Assembly: GCF_003063315.1 (NCBI RefSeq)
Contig: NZ_NERV01000001.1
Location: 1,116,001 to 1,180,000 of the forward strand
Direction: 5' to 3'
DNA: 64,000 nt
Source: Limnohabitans sp. T6-5
GTDB lineage: Bacteria > Pseudomonadota > Gammaproteobacteria > Burkholderiales > Burkholderiaceae_C
Positions 7,410-17,095 of the stretch are shown here, in pieces. The position numbers and the translations under genes are program-made. Numbering within the stretch: position 1 is the first letter of the stretch; each line of letters begins with the position of its first letter. The notes below the pieces were generated by a model. The model made no database searches and was not told the origin of the DNA. It saw nothing but the letters and a program-made list of their open reading frames with translations.

Positions 7410-9994
7410 GGCAGTGGTACCTGGTTAGGGTTGGTGGCTTGGGTTTGGCGCAATCTCAACTCAAGGTCTTTGGCTTGGGTGATGTCAACAAAAGTCAACA
7501 CAGCGCCCTGAATCGTGTTTGTCACGGTGCGATAAGGCATGATCCGAATCGTGAACCACCGCCCATCGCTCGATGCAATTGACTTGTTGCATGGCGTCAG
7601 TGTCTTCAAGGTCTCCATCAGGTCAATCTTCAGATCGGAGTAGTCCAGTGTATTGGACACATCGCTAAACGGCCGCCCCACATCACCCTCTCGAAAATGG
7701 AAGATGCCTGTAGCCTTCTCGGTGTAGCGCCTGACATTCAAATCATTGTCTAAAAAAAGCATGGCAATGTCTGTGCTGTTGAGCAGGTTTTGCATGTCAC
7801 TTTGGGCCAGCGCCAAATCATCCAAACGACTTTGTAATTCTCCGTTGAGGGTCTGCAGTTCCTCATTCATCGACTGACCTTCTTCTTTGGAGGTGGTCAA
7901 CTCCTCGTTGGCTGATTGCAACTCTTCATTCATCGATTGCAAGGATTCATTGGATGCTTGCAAGGTTTCCTTGAAAGTTTTCATTTCATGGCGCAAGGTC
8001 AAAATTTCTTCACGCGCATTTTGCAGCTCTGACATCAAGGAATGATCTGGCGCTGGTATGGCCTGAAAGTCACCACCGGTCACCGGCATGTCCATCTCTT
8101 TGAAAATCACCATGACCATGCCAGACAAAGCCTGGGGCTCTTGCAACGCTTGCACGGTCAACAGCAAACTACAAGGCATTTCATCTTCCAGTTGTTGCAC
8201 CTGGACAGACACGGGTTGTTGTGTTTTAAGTGACTGACGCAGGGCTACGGCCAAAGGGGCTCGCAAACATGGAATGGCCATCACATGAACATTCCAGTTG
8301 GCGTTGCCCGCAGCAGGCTCCAGATAATGGCCTATGCGTCCATTGATGTACAGGATATCGCCCGCCTCATTGACGAGCACCGCTGGAGGAGTGAAGTTTT
8401 GAAGCAACATTTTCTCTACCATCGACTGCAAGTTGGGGAGCGATGGTGCAAGAATTTCTGGAACATGCATGGGTATAGGTATTGAGCGTTGAACAGGAAA
8501 ATCGACAGCACCAGGTAACAACGGCAAATCATTGCGTCGAAAAATCCGTGATTTGGAAACCAATGGTGTGAACAGTGCATGCGATCGCCCCACAGTCTCA
8601 GCACCACCCAAAATCAACACACCGCCCGAACGCAAACTGTAGTGAAAAAGGGGCAACAGGCGATGCTGCAATGCTGCATTGAAGTAAATCAGCACATTGC
8701 GGCAGGTCAACACATCCAATTGCGTAAACGGTGGATCAAGGATCACGTCATGCCGTGCAAAAAGCACCATGCCGCGAATGGCTGGACGGATAACAAACCC
8801 ACCCAAGTGCGGGGTAAAAAACCTCTCCAGACGCTCATGCCCCATGCCCTGCACAGCCTTGGCGGAATACCAGGCTTTGCGAGCTACGGTTATGGCGTGT
8901 GGATTCAAGTCGGTGGCAAATATTTGCAGGCGCAAGTCCAGTAGATGTGGTTGACTATCTTGCAACTCCTGAAAAATCATGGCCAGGGTGTAGGCTTCTT
9001 CACCGCTTGAGCATCCCACAACCCACGCTCGCAACATACCTTTATGAACACGCGATTGAATCAGGTCCGGCAACACCTTATTTTTCAAATCATTCCAGAC
9101 CTCGGAATCTCTGAAAAATGCGGTCACGCCAATCAGCATTTCAGCGAAGAGAAAGTCCAGCTCTTGCGCATTGCCACGCAACAATTTGATGTAATCGTCC
9201 ATGACTGTCACGCCATGCGCCACCATTCGCCTCTTAATTCGGCGCAATATGGTGCTGGTCTTGTACATGGACATGTCGTTCTTGGTGTGCTCTCGAAGCA
9301 AATTCAAAATCGTGTTCAATGCTTGGCCCTGTACTGGTACAGAGGCTGCCGTGCCACTGCCCTGTTCATGCACCATTTGAATGATCCGGTCTGGCATGTC
9401 CTCCGGGATCGCCACCACACGTACACAACCCGCATCAATGGCACTTTGAGGCATGGATGGAAAACTAGCCGTTTCAGGCTGCTGGGCAAAGGTCAAGCCA
9501 CCTTGGGCCTCAATAGCCCGCAGGCCTGCGACACCATCGTTTCCCATACCCGATAACAGCACCCCAATGGCCTGAATCCCTTGCTCCTGAGCCAGAGTCT
9601 GAAAAAAAACATCAATCGGATGATGCGACACCTGCGCAGTTGTTGACGCCCGAAAGTGCAGACAACCATGCGCCAATGTCAATTCCCCTCCAGAGGGCAT
9701 GACATACACCGCATTGGCTTGCACCACCGTCACCTCTTGCACATCGTGCATAGGCAGTGCAGTCACGCGGGACAGCAAATGGGACAACGAGGTTTTGTGG
9801 TCAGGGCCCATGTGTTGCAGCACAACATAGGCCAGTCCAGAGTGCAGTGGCACATGCGCAAAAAATGCTTTTAGAGCTTGCAACCCTCCAGCAGAGGTAC
9901 CCAAGCCCACCAAACGGGTCATCCCACTGGATGCATCAAGCTCACCCTGTTTCAGCGGAGCAGTCGTGTGCGAAGTCGACATCATGGCACCCAA
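7406..9994 (-). CDS. CheB-CheR-PAS fusion (methylesterase/methyltransferase hybrid sensor)
   Basis: An 862-residue cytoplasmic fusion. Residues about 26-210 form a CheB methylesterase domain with the catalytic set Ser34 (GTSAGG), His61 (QHMGPDH) and Asp153 (SGMGNDG); there is no receiver in front. Residues about 225-490 form a CheR SAM-dependent methyltransferase (MLIGVTAFFRD; VVGCSSGEEAYTLAM; FATDLN; LTCRNVLIYF). A long coiled coil of Glu/Asn/Ser repeats (about 650-735; SMNEELQSANEEL) leads to a C-terminal PAS domain (about 740-850). Such hybrids without nearby chemoreceptors are usually linked to alternative signalling rather than flagellar chemotaxis. It overlaps the Crp/Fnr gene upstream by 13 bp and the PAS gene downstream by 4 bp, so the three form one operon. 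In-frame ATGs a few codons inside are alternatives. Confidence 0.92.
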   Translation of the reverse strand: MGAMMSTSHTTAPLKQGELDASSGMTRLVGLGTSAGGLQALKAFFAHVPLHSGLAYVVLQHMGPDHKTSLSHLLSRVTALPMHDVQEVTVVQANAVYVMPSGGELTLAHGCLHFRASTTAQVSHHPIDVFFQTLAQEQGIQAIGVLLSGMGNDGVAGLRAIEAQGGLTFAQQPETASFPSMPQSAIDAGCVRVVAIPEDMPDRIIQMVHEQGSGTAASVPVQGQALNTILNLLREHTKNDMSMYKTSTILRRIKRRMVAHGVTVMDDYIKLLRGNAQELDFLFAEMLIGVTAFFRDSEVWNDLKNKVLPDLIQSRVHKGMLRAWVVGCSSGEEAYTLAMIFQELQDSQPHLLDLRLQIFATDLNPHAITVARKAWYSAKAVQGMGHERLERFFTPHLGGFVIRPAIRGMVLFARHDVILDPPFTQLDVLTCRNVLIYFNAALQHRLLPLFHYSLRSGGVLILGGAETVGRSHALFTPLVSKSRIFRRNDLPLLPGAVDFPVQRSIPIPMHVPEILAPSLPNLQSMVEKMLLQNFTPPAVLVNEAGDILYINGRIGHYLEPAAGNANWNVHVMAIPCLRAPLAVALRQSLKTQQPVSVQVQQLEDEMPCSLLLTVQALQEPQALSGMVMVIFKEMDMPVTGGDFQAIPAPDHSLMSELQNAREEILTLRHEMKTFKETLQASNESLQSMNEELQSANEELTTSKEEGQSMNEELQTLNGELQSRLDDLALAQSDMQNLLNSTDIAMLFLDNDLNVRRYTEKATGIFHFREGDVGRPFSDVSNTLDYSDLKIDLMETLKTLTPCNKSIASSDGRWFTIRIMPYRTVTNTIQGAVLTFVDITQAKDLELRLRQTQATNPNQVPLP

Positions 9995-10701
9995 GTGGCG
10001 GGTAAAAGACGTTCATATTCTTTCTTGATCGCTCCATAGCACTCACAGCTGCCATGCGCCAAGCCGCTGCGGTCCAGCACCACAATACGTCCGCGAGAAT
10101 ATTGGATCAATCTGGCGCGTTGCAATCGTACAGCCGCCTCGCTCACCCGTTCTCTGCGCACACCCAATACCTGAGCAATCAATCCCTGAGTCATGTTCAG
10201 TTCAGTCGACTGCACGCAGTCCAGGCTTAAAAGCAGCAAACGGCTCATGGCCTGGTCAACCGTATGGTACTGATTGCACACGGCCGTCTGGGCCATTTGA
10301 GAAATGAGGGCCTGCGTGTATCTCAACATCAATGACATCACAGCACTCGAATTTTCAAACTCGTACCGCATTGCCATAGCCCCCATGCGCAAAGCAGGCC
10401 CTGACGATAAAACGATTGCATCGCTGGTACTGGAGCCCCCGCCCAGGAAACTGACGATCCCGACCAGACCTTCACGTCCAATCAATGCCAATTCAGACAT
10501 CAAGCCACTTTGGCTCATGCCATGCAATGCAACGATGGACCCCATCGGAAAGTACACATAATTCAAGGCCTGCCCCGATATATAAAGCGATTGACCTTGC
10601 CGTAAATAAACGTATTTCAACAGCGGCAACCATCGCGCCTTGTCCGCTGCTGGCAACAAAGCCAAAAGCTGATTTTCCAATTGGCCCTCAGAAAGTACCA
10701 A
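9982..10701 (-). CDS. Crp/Fnr-family transcriptional regulator, first gene of the CheB-CheR-PAS operon
   Basis: A 239-residue regulator paralogous to the one at 3704-4423 and of identical length. It shows the same barrel landmarks (YFPMGSIVALHG; LIGREGLVGI), the same winged helix (GLIAQVLGVRRERVSEAAVR; YSRGRIVVLD) and the same C-terminal SCECY...KKEYERL signature. There is no N-terminal cysteine cluster. Its stop overlaps the start of the CheB-CheR-PAS gene, so it is co-transcribed and probably governs this operon or is functionally tied to it. The ligand is unknown. Confidence 0.88.
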   Translation of the reverse strand: MVLSEGQLENQLLALLPAADKARWLPLLKYVYLRQGQSLYISGQALNYVYFPMGSIVALHGMSQSGLMSELALIGREGLVGIVSFLGGGSSTSDAIVLSSGPALRMGAMAMRYEFENSSAVMSLMLRYTQALISQMAQTAVCNQYHTVDQAMSRLLLLSLDCVQSTELNMTQGLIAQVLGVRRERVSEAAVRLQRARLIQYSRGRIVVLDRSGLAHGSCECYGAIKKEYERLLPATWVP

Positions 10702-10990
10702 TGAATAGTCCTTCTCGATAATGGCAAAAACCCGTCAAGAACCAGCGTGCATGCATCACGTTTAAATACCTTTTTGATCGTACGGACAAGCGCCAACATT
10801 TGAAAAAAAACGGTGGGGGGATCGCAAAAAGCTATGTCAATACGCTTGGTCAAGACACTCGAGACCCAGTCTCATTCTTGAAAATATCGTCATCGTGCGT
10901 CTGTGCGATAAACCACTGTCTTGCACAAAAATCACGCGCAAACCACCCCTTCAAGCACAAGTGAATCTGGACACACAAAAACAGAAGAAA
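10702..10990. other. Divergent intergenic region
   Basis: About 290 bp between the minus-strand Crp/Fnr operon and the plus-strand VF530-like gene. It must carry promoters for both directions, but no convincing -35/-10 pair or symmetrical operator was found. Reading frames covering it on the minus strand are shadows. Confidence 0.35.
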
Positions 10991-11263
10991 ATGCAAGCCA
11001 TGCAACCGATCCCTGCCCCATCCGAACAACCGCGCAACCCACTGCACGGCCTGACCCTGGAAGCCCTCGTCACACAACTGGCTGACCATTACGGCTGGGC
11101 TGATCTGGGCAGCCGCATCCCGATTCGCTGCTTCACCCATGAGCCCAGTGTGGGCTCCAGCTTGAAATTCCTACGCAAGACGCCCTGGGCCCGAGAAAAG
11201 GTGGAAAGTCTTTATCTGTTCATGCTGCGCGAGCAAAAGCGCCATGCCGCTTATAACCCTTGA
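10991..11263 (+). CDS. VF530/DUF2132-family DNA-binding-like small protein
   Basis: A 90-residue protein recognised by the family core [20 protein letters not shown], then [22 protein letters not shown] and LYLFML. The family (DUF2132, structure VF530 from Vibrio) is small, helical and of uncertain function, with a suggested double-stranded DNA-binding role. The ATG at 10991 follows AGAAGA; a second ATG at 11000 is possible. Its 3' end overlaps the convergent P-type ATPase gene by 13 bp. Confidence 0.85.
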   Translation: MQAMQPIPAPSEQPRNPLHGLTLEALVTQLADHYGWADLGSRIPIRCFTHEPSVGSSLKFLRKTPWAREKVESLYLFMLREQKRHAAYNP

Positions 11264-13917
11264 CGCGAAGTGGGCACCGCAGACTCCCGCTTTACAGCCG
11301 CATGCCTGTAAAAACGCTTTTTGGTCACCTCAACCGCGAGCACATAAGCCAGCGTCAATCCGACCAGACCGAGCATCAATGAGGCAGGCAAAGGCACAAA
11401 CCCAAACAAAGGACTGAAAGGCCAATAAGGCAAGGTCAGTGCCACACACAACACCACCGCACTGCTGACCCACAAGCCAGTGCCTGGACGGCTGCGGTAA
11501 AAGGGCCGGCGTGTTCTGACCACCATGGCAATCACCAACTGGGTCAGCAAGGACACAATGAACCAGCCCGTCCTGAATTCGTCGGGCACAGCCTGGAAAA
11601 TCCACAGCAAAACCCCAAACGCCATGAAGTCAAATGCCGAACTGAGCAACCCAAACACCACCATGTAGTTGCGAATGAACACCGTGTCCCAATGACGCGG
11701 TTGGGCCACTGACTCCGGATCGACCCGGTCACCCGCAATGGTGGTGGCCGGAATGTCGGCCAGAAAACTGTTGAGCAAAATTTGCGAGGCCAACAGCGGC
11801 AAAAACGGCAAGAAGACCGAGGCCACCGCCATGCTGACCATGTTGCCAAAGTTGGCACTGATGGTGGTCAGGATGTATTTGAGCGTGTTGGCAAAGGTCA
11901 TGCGCCCCTCGTCAATGCCTTCGCACAAAATATCCAGATCCTTGCGCAGCAGCACAAAGTCAGCGGCATCCTTGGCCACATCCACCGCTGTGTCCACCGA
12001 GATGCCCACATCGGCCGAGTGCAAGGCCAGCGCATCGTTGATGCCATCGCCCATGTAGCCCACCACATGACCTGTTTTTTGCAGGGCCAGGATAATGCGC
12101 TCTTTCTGGTTCGGGTCCACCTCGGCAAACACCGTCACCTCTTTGACGATGTGCATCAAGGCTTCGTCGCCCAAATCGAGCAGATCACGCCCGGTCACCA
12201 CACGGTTCACCGGCAAACCCACGGCTGCGGCCACATGCCGGGCCACCTTGTGGTTGTCGCCCGTGATGATCTTGAGCTTGACGCCCCGCTGTGCCAAGTC
12301 CAGCAAGGTCTTCTGCACATCGGGCTTGGGCGGGTCCATGAACAGTAGGAATCCTTCAAAATTCAAAGCACTTTCATCGTCACGGGTGTAGGGCACGCTG
12401 CGCGGGTCGATCGCCCTGGAAGCCACGCCCAAGACCCGATATCCCTGCTCGCTCCAGGCATCAAATTGCGCATCGATGCGTTGCGCCCAGGCCGCATCCA
12501 GCGGCTGCCCATCGCCCACACTGACACAACGCGCCAGCACCTTGTCGAGCGCGCCCTTGGTGATCAAGGTGCAGCCCTTGGGGTCATCGACCACCACCGA
12601 CAAACACTTGCGCACAAAGTCGTACGGAATTTCATCGCGCTTGTGCACAAGACGCACGTCAACTTGCGCTTTTTGCAAAGCCGACGTCACGGCCTCATCG
12701 AGCGGATTGGCCAGTCCAGACTGAAACTGCGCGTTGATCCCCGCCAATTCCAGCACCCTGGCTGACGCTTGTCCCTGCGCATCGAAAGCGCCATCCAGCG
12801 CCACCACACCCGCCGTCAGGGTGCCGGTCTTGTCGGTGCACAGGACATCCATCGCCCCCAGGTTCTCGATTGAATTGAGGCGACGCACAATCACCCCCAG
12901 CTTGGCCATGCGCTTGGCGCCATGTGACAAGGTGATACTGACGATGGCGGGCAACAACTCCGGTGTGAGCCCCACGGCCAGCGCCAAGGCAAACAGCAAA
13001 GAATCAATCGGCGGCTTGGCCATGAAAATATTGATCGCCAAAACAATCACCACCATCACCAGCATGATGCGGGTGAGTAAATACCCAAACCGGTGAATGC
13101 CCCGCTCAAATTCGGTCAAGGCCGGGCGCAGCGCCAGCTTGCCTGCGATCTGCCCGAACACGGTAGATGGACCCGTTTGCACCACCAGCATGCGCGCTGT
13201 GCCACTGCTCACACTGGTGCCCATGAACACCCCATTGCTGCGCTCACTCAGACTGGCCTGCGCATGGACCACACCGGGCCGTTTTTCCACCGGGAACGTC
13301 TCCCCGGTGAGCACCGCCTGATTGATGAAAAAGTCTTTGGCCTCCAACACCACCCCGTCGGCCGGAATCAAGCTGCCTGCCGACAACAAGACCACATCAC
13401 CCGGCACCACCGCGTCAGAGGCCTGGTTCTGTGCCCGGCCATCGCGCAGCACCTGAGAATGGATCTTGACTTGGATGCGCAGCTTTTCAATCGCATTGCC
13501 CGCGATGAACTCCTGCCCAAAGCCCAGCAAGGTGCTGCCCAGCACAATGGTCAGCACCACCCCGGCGTCGATCCACTCGGCCGCAAACATCGAGATGACC
13601 GAAGCCACGATCAGGATCAAGACCAGTGGACTTTTGAATTGACTGAGCAGCAAACCCCAGGTCGAAGAAGTCGTCGACGCCGCCAGGACATTGGGCCCCA
13701 GACGCTTGAGCCTCAATTCGGCCTGGCTTTGTGCCAAGCCATTGGGCGATGAGTGCAGCGCTTGCAGCAGCTTTTCAGCAGGACTGCTCCAATAAGCGCC
13801 GTCTGCGACTGTCTGAACGGAGGTCGAGTCTGCGGGACGGCGGCGAAATCGGGCCAAAAAAGGCATCTGAGGACTTTCCGGGCAGGGCGAATGTGCAGGC
13901 CGCAGAATGACAGCCAT
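11251..13917 (-). CDS. mgtA: Magnesium-translocating P-type ATPase
   Basis: An 888-residue inner-membrane P3B-type ATPase that uses ATP to drive Mg2+ uptake. Seen in order: actuator motif LTGET (about 203-207), the transmembrane ion-binding motif [11 protein letters not shown] (about 316-326), phosphorylation site DKTGTLT (Asp362), KGALDK-type nucleotide-binding segment, TGDN and the hinge [10 protein letters not shown], followed by several C-terminal hydrophobic segments. Length and the TPELLP motif fit MgtA/MgtB. An internal ATG at 13866 (MPFLARF) is an alternative start that removes 17 residues lacking family features. No Mg2+-sensing leader was recognised upstream. The substrate assignment comes from the family, not from direct evidence. 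Confidence 0.9.
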   Translation of the reverse strand: MAVILRPAHSPCPESPQMPFLARFRRRPADSTSVQTVADGAYWSSPAEKLLQALHSSPNGLAQSQAELRLKRLGPNVLAASTTSSTWGLLLSQFKSPLVLILIVASVISMFAAEWIDAGVVLTIVLGSTLLGFGQEFIAGNAIEKLRIQVKIHSQVLRDGRAQNQASDAVVPGDVVLLSAGSLIPADGVVLEAKDFFINQAVLTGETFPVEKRPGVVHAQASLSERSNGVFMGTSVSSGTARMLVVQTGPSTVFGQIAGKLALRPALTEFERGIHRFGYLLTRIMLVMVVIVLAINIFMAKPPIDSLLFALALAVGLTPELLPAIVSITLSHGAKRMAKLGVIVRRLNSIENLGAMDVLCTDKTGTLTAGVVALDGAFDAQGQASARVLELAGINAQFQSGLANPLDEAVTSALQKAQVDVRLVHKRDEIPYDFVRKCLSVVVDDPKGCTLITKGALDKVLARCVSVGDGQPLDAAWAQRIDAQFDAWSEQGYRVLGVASRAIDPRSVPYTRDDESALNFEGFLLFMDPPKPDVQKTLLDLAQRGVKLKIITGDNHKVARHVAAAVGLPVNRVVTGRDLLDLGDEALMHIVKEVTVFAEVDPNQKERIILALQKTGHVVGYMGDGINDALALHSADVGISVDTAVDVAKDAADFVLLRKDLDILCEGIDEGRMTFANTLKYILTTISANFGNMVSMAVASVFLPFLPLLASQILLNSFLADIPATTIAGDRVDPESVAQPRHWDTVFIRNYMVVFGLLSSAFDFMAFGVLLWIFQAVPDEFRTGWFIVSLLTQLVIAMVVRTRRPFYRSRPGTGLWVSSAVVLCVALTLPYWPFSPLFGFVPLPASLMLGLVGLTLAYVLAVEVTKKRFYRHAAVKRESAVPTSRQGL

Positions 13918-14035
13918 TCAATGGAATCGTCAAACCCCTGCGTCACCTTGTTTGACCCAAGTCAACAACATGCCGCTTGACATATAAGCGCCAATCGCTC
14001 GTGCCTTGGCACAAGGTATCGGTGATCGGGGACAT

Positions 14036-14096
14036 GTCGGACTCTGCGAGTGCCGACCTACAGGGCGTCTTTCAGGTCGGCGGCTTCGGCCCCGAC
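14036..14096. repeat. Family A REP-like inverted pair
   Basis: Two hairpin halves (14036-14061 and 14073-14096) point toward each other between the P-ATPase promoter region and the crotonase 3' end. The second half has the variant inner stem GGC/GCC with a TTCG loop, a compensated change relative to the GGTC/GACC form. Confidence 0.75.
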
Positions 14097-14121
14097 ACGG
14101 GTCTGTGCCGGAGCCAACTGT

Positions 14122-14901
14122 TCAGCGCCCCGTCCAGAGGGGCTTGCGCTTTTCGTTGAAGGCAGCCAGGCCTTCGCGTGCATCTTCGGTCATGGCCAGC
14201 AGGGCGATCTGGCTTTCGGTGTAGGCAATGGCCTGGTCAAAAGACATGGCCTCGATGGCGCGCATGGCGTATTTGCCGCGCCGGATGGCGGTGGGTGATT
14301 TGTTCACGATGCGCTCAATCAACCATTGGGTTTTGGCATCCAGCTCGGCGCTGGGCACCACATGGTTGACCAGCCCCGCTTGCTGGGCCTCATGGGCAGA
14401 AAATGGCTCACCGGTGATGGCCCATTCGCGCACGGTGCGCGGCGGCACCAAGTCTTTCAGCAAGCTCATGACCTGCATCGGGAACACGCCCACCTTGACC
14501 TCTGGCAAGCCAAACAGCGCATGGTCGGCGGCAATGGCGAAATCAGTCATGCAGGCCAGGCCCATGCCACCGGCCATGCAGGTGCCGTTGATGCGGGCAA
14601 TCAGGGGCAAGGTGGCGTTTTGCGCGGCGCGCAGCAAATCGGCATAGGCCGAATTGGGCTTGGAATGGTCAAAATTAAAGCCCTTGCCGGGTTGCAAGTC
14701 GCCACCGGCACAAAAGGCTTTGTCTCCGGCCCCGGTCAGAACCACGGCGCGCACCTCGGGGTCGGCATGCGCCAGGCGCAGGCCTTCGCGCAGGCCCTGA
14801 ACCACCTCGTCATTGATGGCATTGCGCTTGTCCGGGCGGTTGATGGTGATCCAGAAGGTGGGGCCCTTCACTTCGTGCAAGACAGCGGCTAATTCATTCA
14901 T
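14122..14901 (-). CDS. Enoyl-CoA hydratase/isomerase (crotonase) family protein
   Basis: A 259-residue crotonase, last gene of the acyl-CoA operon. The CoA-binding and oxyanion-hole segments are AFCAGGDL (about 62-69) and AGGMGLA (110-116), and FGLPEVKVGVFP (130-141) carries the second catalytic glutamate (Glu134). The position of the first catalytic glutamate of classical hydratases, in the GGGCEL-type segment, is Gly114 here. The start at 14901 (MNELAAVLHE) is preferred over an upstream in-frame ATG whose extra 15 residues look unlike the family. By position it should hydrate or isomerise the unsaturated product of the carboxylase step, as 3-methylglutaconyl-CoA or isohexenylglutaconyl-CoA hydratases do in related pathways. 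The exact substrate is not visible. Confidence 0.85.
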   Translation of the reverse strand: MNELAAVLHEVKGPTFWITINRPDKRNAINDEVVQGLREGLRLAHADPEVRAVVLTGAGDKAFCAGGDLQPGKGFNFDHSKPNSAYADLLRAAQNATLPLIARINGTCMAGGMGLACMTDFAIAADHALFGLPEVKVGVFPMQVMSLLKDLVPPRTVREWAITGEPFSAHEAQQAGLVNHVVPSAELDAKTQWLIERIVNKSPTAIRRGKYAMRAIEAMSFDQAIAYTESQIALLAMTEDAREGLAAFNEKRKPLWTGR

Positions 14902-14967
14902 GGTGTGTGTCCTTGTTGGGCTGTGAATGGGCATGTGCAGGTGCAACCGGTGGAGGGTGGGCGCTGC

Positions 14968-14992
14968 ATCGCGGCGAGGGCGCCGCTCCTAC
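14968..14992. repeat. Single family B REP-like palindrome inside the acyl-CoA operon
   Basis: A GTAG-GAGC-type hairpin read on the minus strand (GGCG/CGCC stem around an AGGG loop) lies in the 109-bp gap between the biotin carboxylase stop and the crotonase start. In the transcript it would form a stem-loop between the two genes. Confidence 0.6.
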
Positions 14993-15010
14993 AGGAGAGG
15001 GTCAGCGACA

Positions 15011-17059
15011 TCATCTTCGGGCCAAATCCATCGTTGGCGCTTGTTCAGTATGAACGGCGACGGCATCCGCCTCAATTTCGACCACCACACGGCCCGCTTG
15101 AACCTGCTCGCCCGTGGCGATGTGCAAGGCCACCACCGTGCCAGACACAGGCGCGGCGTGCACATGCTCCATCTTCATGGCTTCGAGGGTGACCAGGGGC
15201 TGCTTAGCCTGCACGCGCTCGCCCACGGTCACCAGCACGGCGACCACGCGGCCATTCATGCTGGCGCGCACTTTGCCATCGCCACCGGCTTGCCCCTGTC
15301 GCGCACTGGGCTGGCGCGTGCGGTCGATCACCTGATACGGGCGTCCCGCATGCAACAGCCACAGGCTGTGCCCGTCGCGCTCAAAGGCCACATGCTGCAT
15401 GACACGGTCCAAAATGAAACGGACTTCATGCTGCCTCAGCGACACCACGTCGATGGTGTGCAAAGCCTCGCCCACTCGCACGTCAAAGCGCTGCGGACCT
15501 GTTTGTGCCACGCTGACCTGAATGTCCTGACCGTCGATGGCCAGACGCATGCCCATGGGCAAGGCGTGGGTCAGGCGTTGGCCACTCTCGCCATGCACAC
15601 TCACGCCCTGCGCGTCCTGGTCATGCAGGCTGCGCCCTGCAGTCTGGTGCAGCAAGCAAGCGGCCACGGCCACGGCTTTGTCTTGCGCGGCCATATCCAC
15701 ATCGAGCAGGGCGGCCTCATTCTGGGCGATGAAGGCCGTGCTGGCCTGGCCTGCTGCAAACACGGGGTGGGCTAGGCACCGGCCCAAAAACGCCTGATTG
15801 GTCGTCACGCCCAGCGCCACCAGATCGTGCAGGGCATTCATGAGCTTGCGGCGGGCTTCTTCCCGTGTCTGGCCGTGGGCAATCAGCTTGGCTACCATCG
15901 AGTCGTAATAAGGCGGAATCACCGCGCCTGAATGCAGCGCATGCTCCACGCGCACACCGGCTGGCAACTGCCAGCGGCTCAGGGTGCCGCTTTGCGGCAT
16001 GAAGCCCCGGGGCACGTCTTCGGCGCACAGCCGCACCTCGATGGCATGCCCCTCAAACGCCACCTCAGCCTGCGTCAGCGGCAAGGCCTCGCCCGCCGCC
16101 ACACGCAACTGCCAAGCCACCAGGTCCAGCCCCGTGATGGCTTCGGTCACCGGGTGCTCCACCTGCAGCCGGGTGTTCATCTCCATGAAGTAGTAGTGCC
16201 CGTCCTGATCGAGCAAGAACTCCAGCGTGCCCGCGCCCTCGTAGGCAATGGCTTTGACCGCCGCCACCGCGGTGGCCCCCATGCGCTCGCGCAATGCCGC
16301 ATCGACAGCAGGCGACGGCGCCTCTTCCACCAGCTTTTGGTGGCGCCGCTGCACCGAGCAATCGCGCTCGCCCAGGTGGATGGCGTTGCCGTGCCGGTCC
16401 GCAAAGACCTGGATTTCAATGTGGCGCGGCTGCTCAATGGCCCGCTCCAGGATCACGGTGGCATCGCCAAAGGCGTTGAGCGCTTCGGACTGGGCACTGC
16501 GCAATTGCTCGGCAAAGTCTTGCGCCTGCGTGACCAGGCGCATGCCGCGCCCACCGCCGCCTGCGGTGGCCTTGATCATCAACGGGTAGCCCAGTTGCGT
16601 GGCCTGTTCGGCCAGGTGCTGCGCACTTTGGTCGGCCCCTTGGTAGCCAGGAATGCAAGGCACGCCTGCATCGATCATGAGCCGCTTGGCGCCCGCCTTG
16701 TCGCCCATGGCCCGGATGGCTTCGGGCGAGGGGCCGATGAAGACCAGCCCGGCCTCACGGCAAGCAGCAGCAAAGTCCTCGTTTTCGGCCAAAAAACCAT
16801 AGCCGGGATGGATGGCATCGGCCCCGCACAGCCGGGCCGCTTCGAGGATGGCCGCAATGTTCAGGTAGGACTGCGCGGGCAAGGGCTCGCCAATGCACAC
16901 CGCCTCGTCGGCCGCCTGCACATGGCTGGCTTGGGCGTCGGCGGTGGAGTACACCGCCACCGTGCGGTAGCCCAGCGCTCGCGCCGAGCGCATCACCCGC
17001 AGCGCAATCTCGCCCCGATTGGCAATGAGAACTTTGTGAAATGGTGTGACTTTTGACAT
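15011..17059 (-). CDS. Acyl-CoA carboxylase biotin carboxylase/biotin carrier (alpha) subunit
   Basis: A 682-residue alpha subunit that carboxylates its own biotin with ATP and bicarbonate. The N-terminal biotin carboxylase part (about 1-450) starts with VLIANRGEIALRVMRSARAL, with the ATP-grasp loop KATAGGGGRGMR and the catalytic block EMNTRLQVEHPVTE. The C-terminal biotinyl domain has LEAMKMEH with biotin acceptor Lys629. The layout is that of methylcrotonyl-, geranyl- and propionyl-CoA carboxylase alpha subunits. The gene lies 36 bp after its beta-subunit partner, so the two are surely co-translated. Which acyl-CoA is the substrate cannot be told from this subunit. Confidence 0.93.
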   Translation of the reverse strand: MSKVTPFHKVLIANRGEIALRVMRSARALGYRTVAVYSTADAQASHVQAADEAVCIGEPLPAQSYLNIAAILEAARLCGADAIHPGYGFLAENEDFAAACREAGLVFIGPSPEAIRAMGDKAGAKRLMIDAGVPCIPGYQGADQSAQHLAEQATQLGYPLMIKATAGGGGRGMRLVTQAQDFAEQLRSAQSEALNAFGDATVILERAIEQPRHIEIQVFADRHGNAIHLGERDCSVQRRHQKLVEEAPSPAVDAALRERMGATAVAAVKAIAYEGAGTLEFLLDQDGHYYFMEMNTRLQVEHPVTEAITGLDLVAWQLRVAAGEALPLTQAEVAFEGHAIEVRLCAEDVPRGFMPQSGTLSRWQLPAGVRVEHALHSGAVIPPYYDSMVAKLIAHGQTREEARRKLMNALHDLVALGVTTNQAFLGRCLAHPVFAAGQASTAFIAQNEAALLDVDMAAQDKAVAVAACLLHQTAGRSLHDQDAQGVSVHGESGQRLTHALPMGMRLAIDGQDIQVSVAQTGPQRFDVRVGEALHTIDVVSLRQHEVRFILDRVMQHVAFERDGHSLWLLHAGRPYQVIDRTRQPSARQGQAGGDGKVRASMNGRVVAVLVTVGERVQAKQPLVTLEAMKMEHVHAAPVSGTVVALHIATGEQVQAGRVVVEIEADAVAVHTEQAPTMDLARR

Positions 17060-17095
17060 GTGATGAATTCGTGAATGGTGGTCAGCATCAGCCCG

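Noticed and set aside
14901..14946. Longer N-terminus for the crotonase (ATG at 14946)
   Set aside because: The 15 extra residues (MHLHMPIHSPTRTHT) do not resemble the family; the internal ATG gives the usual start.
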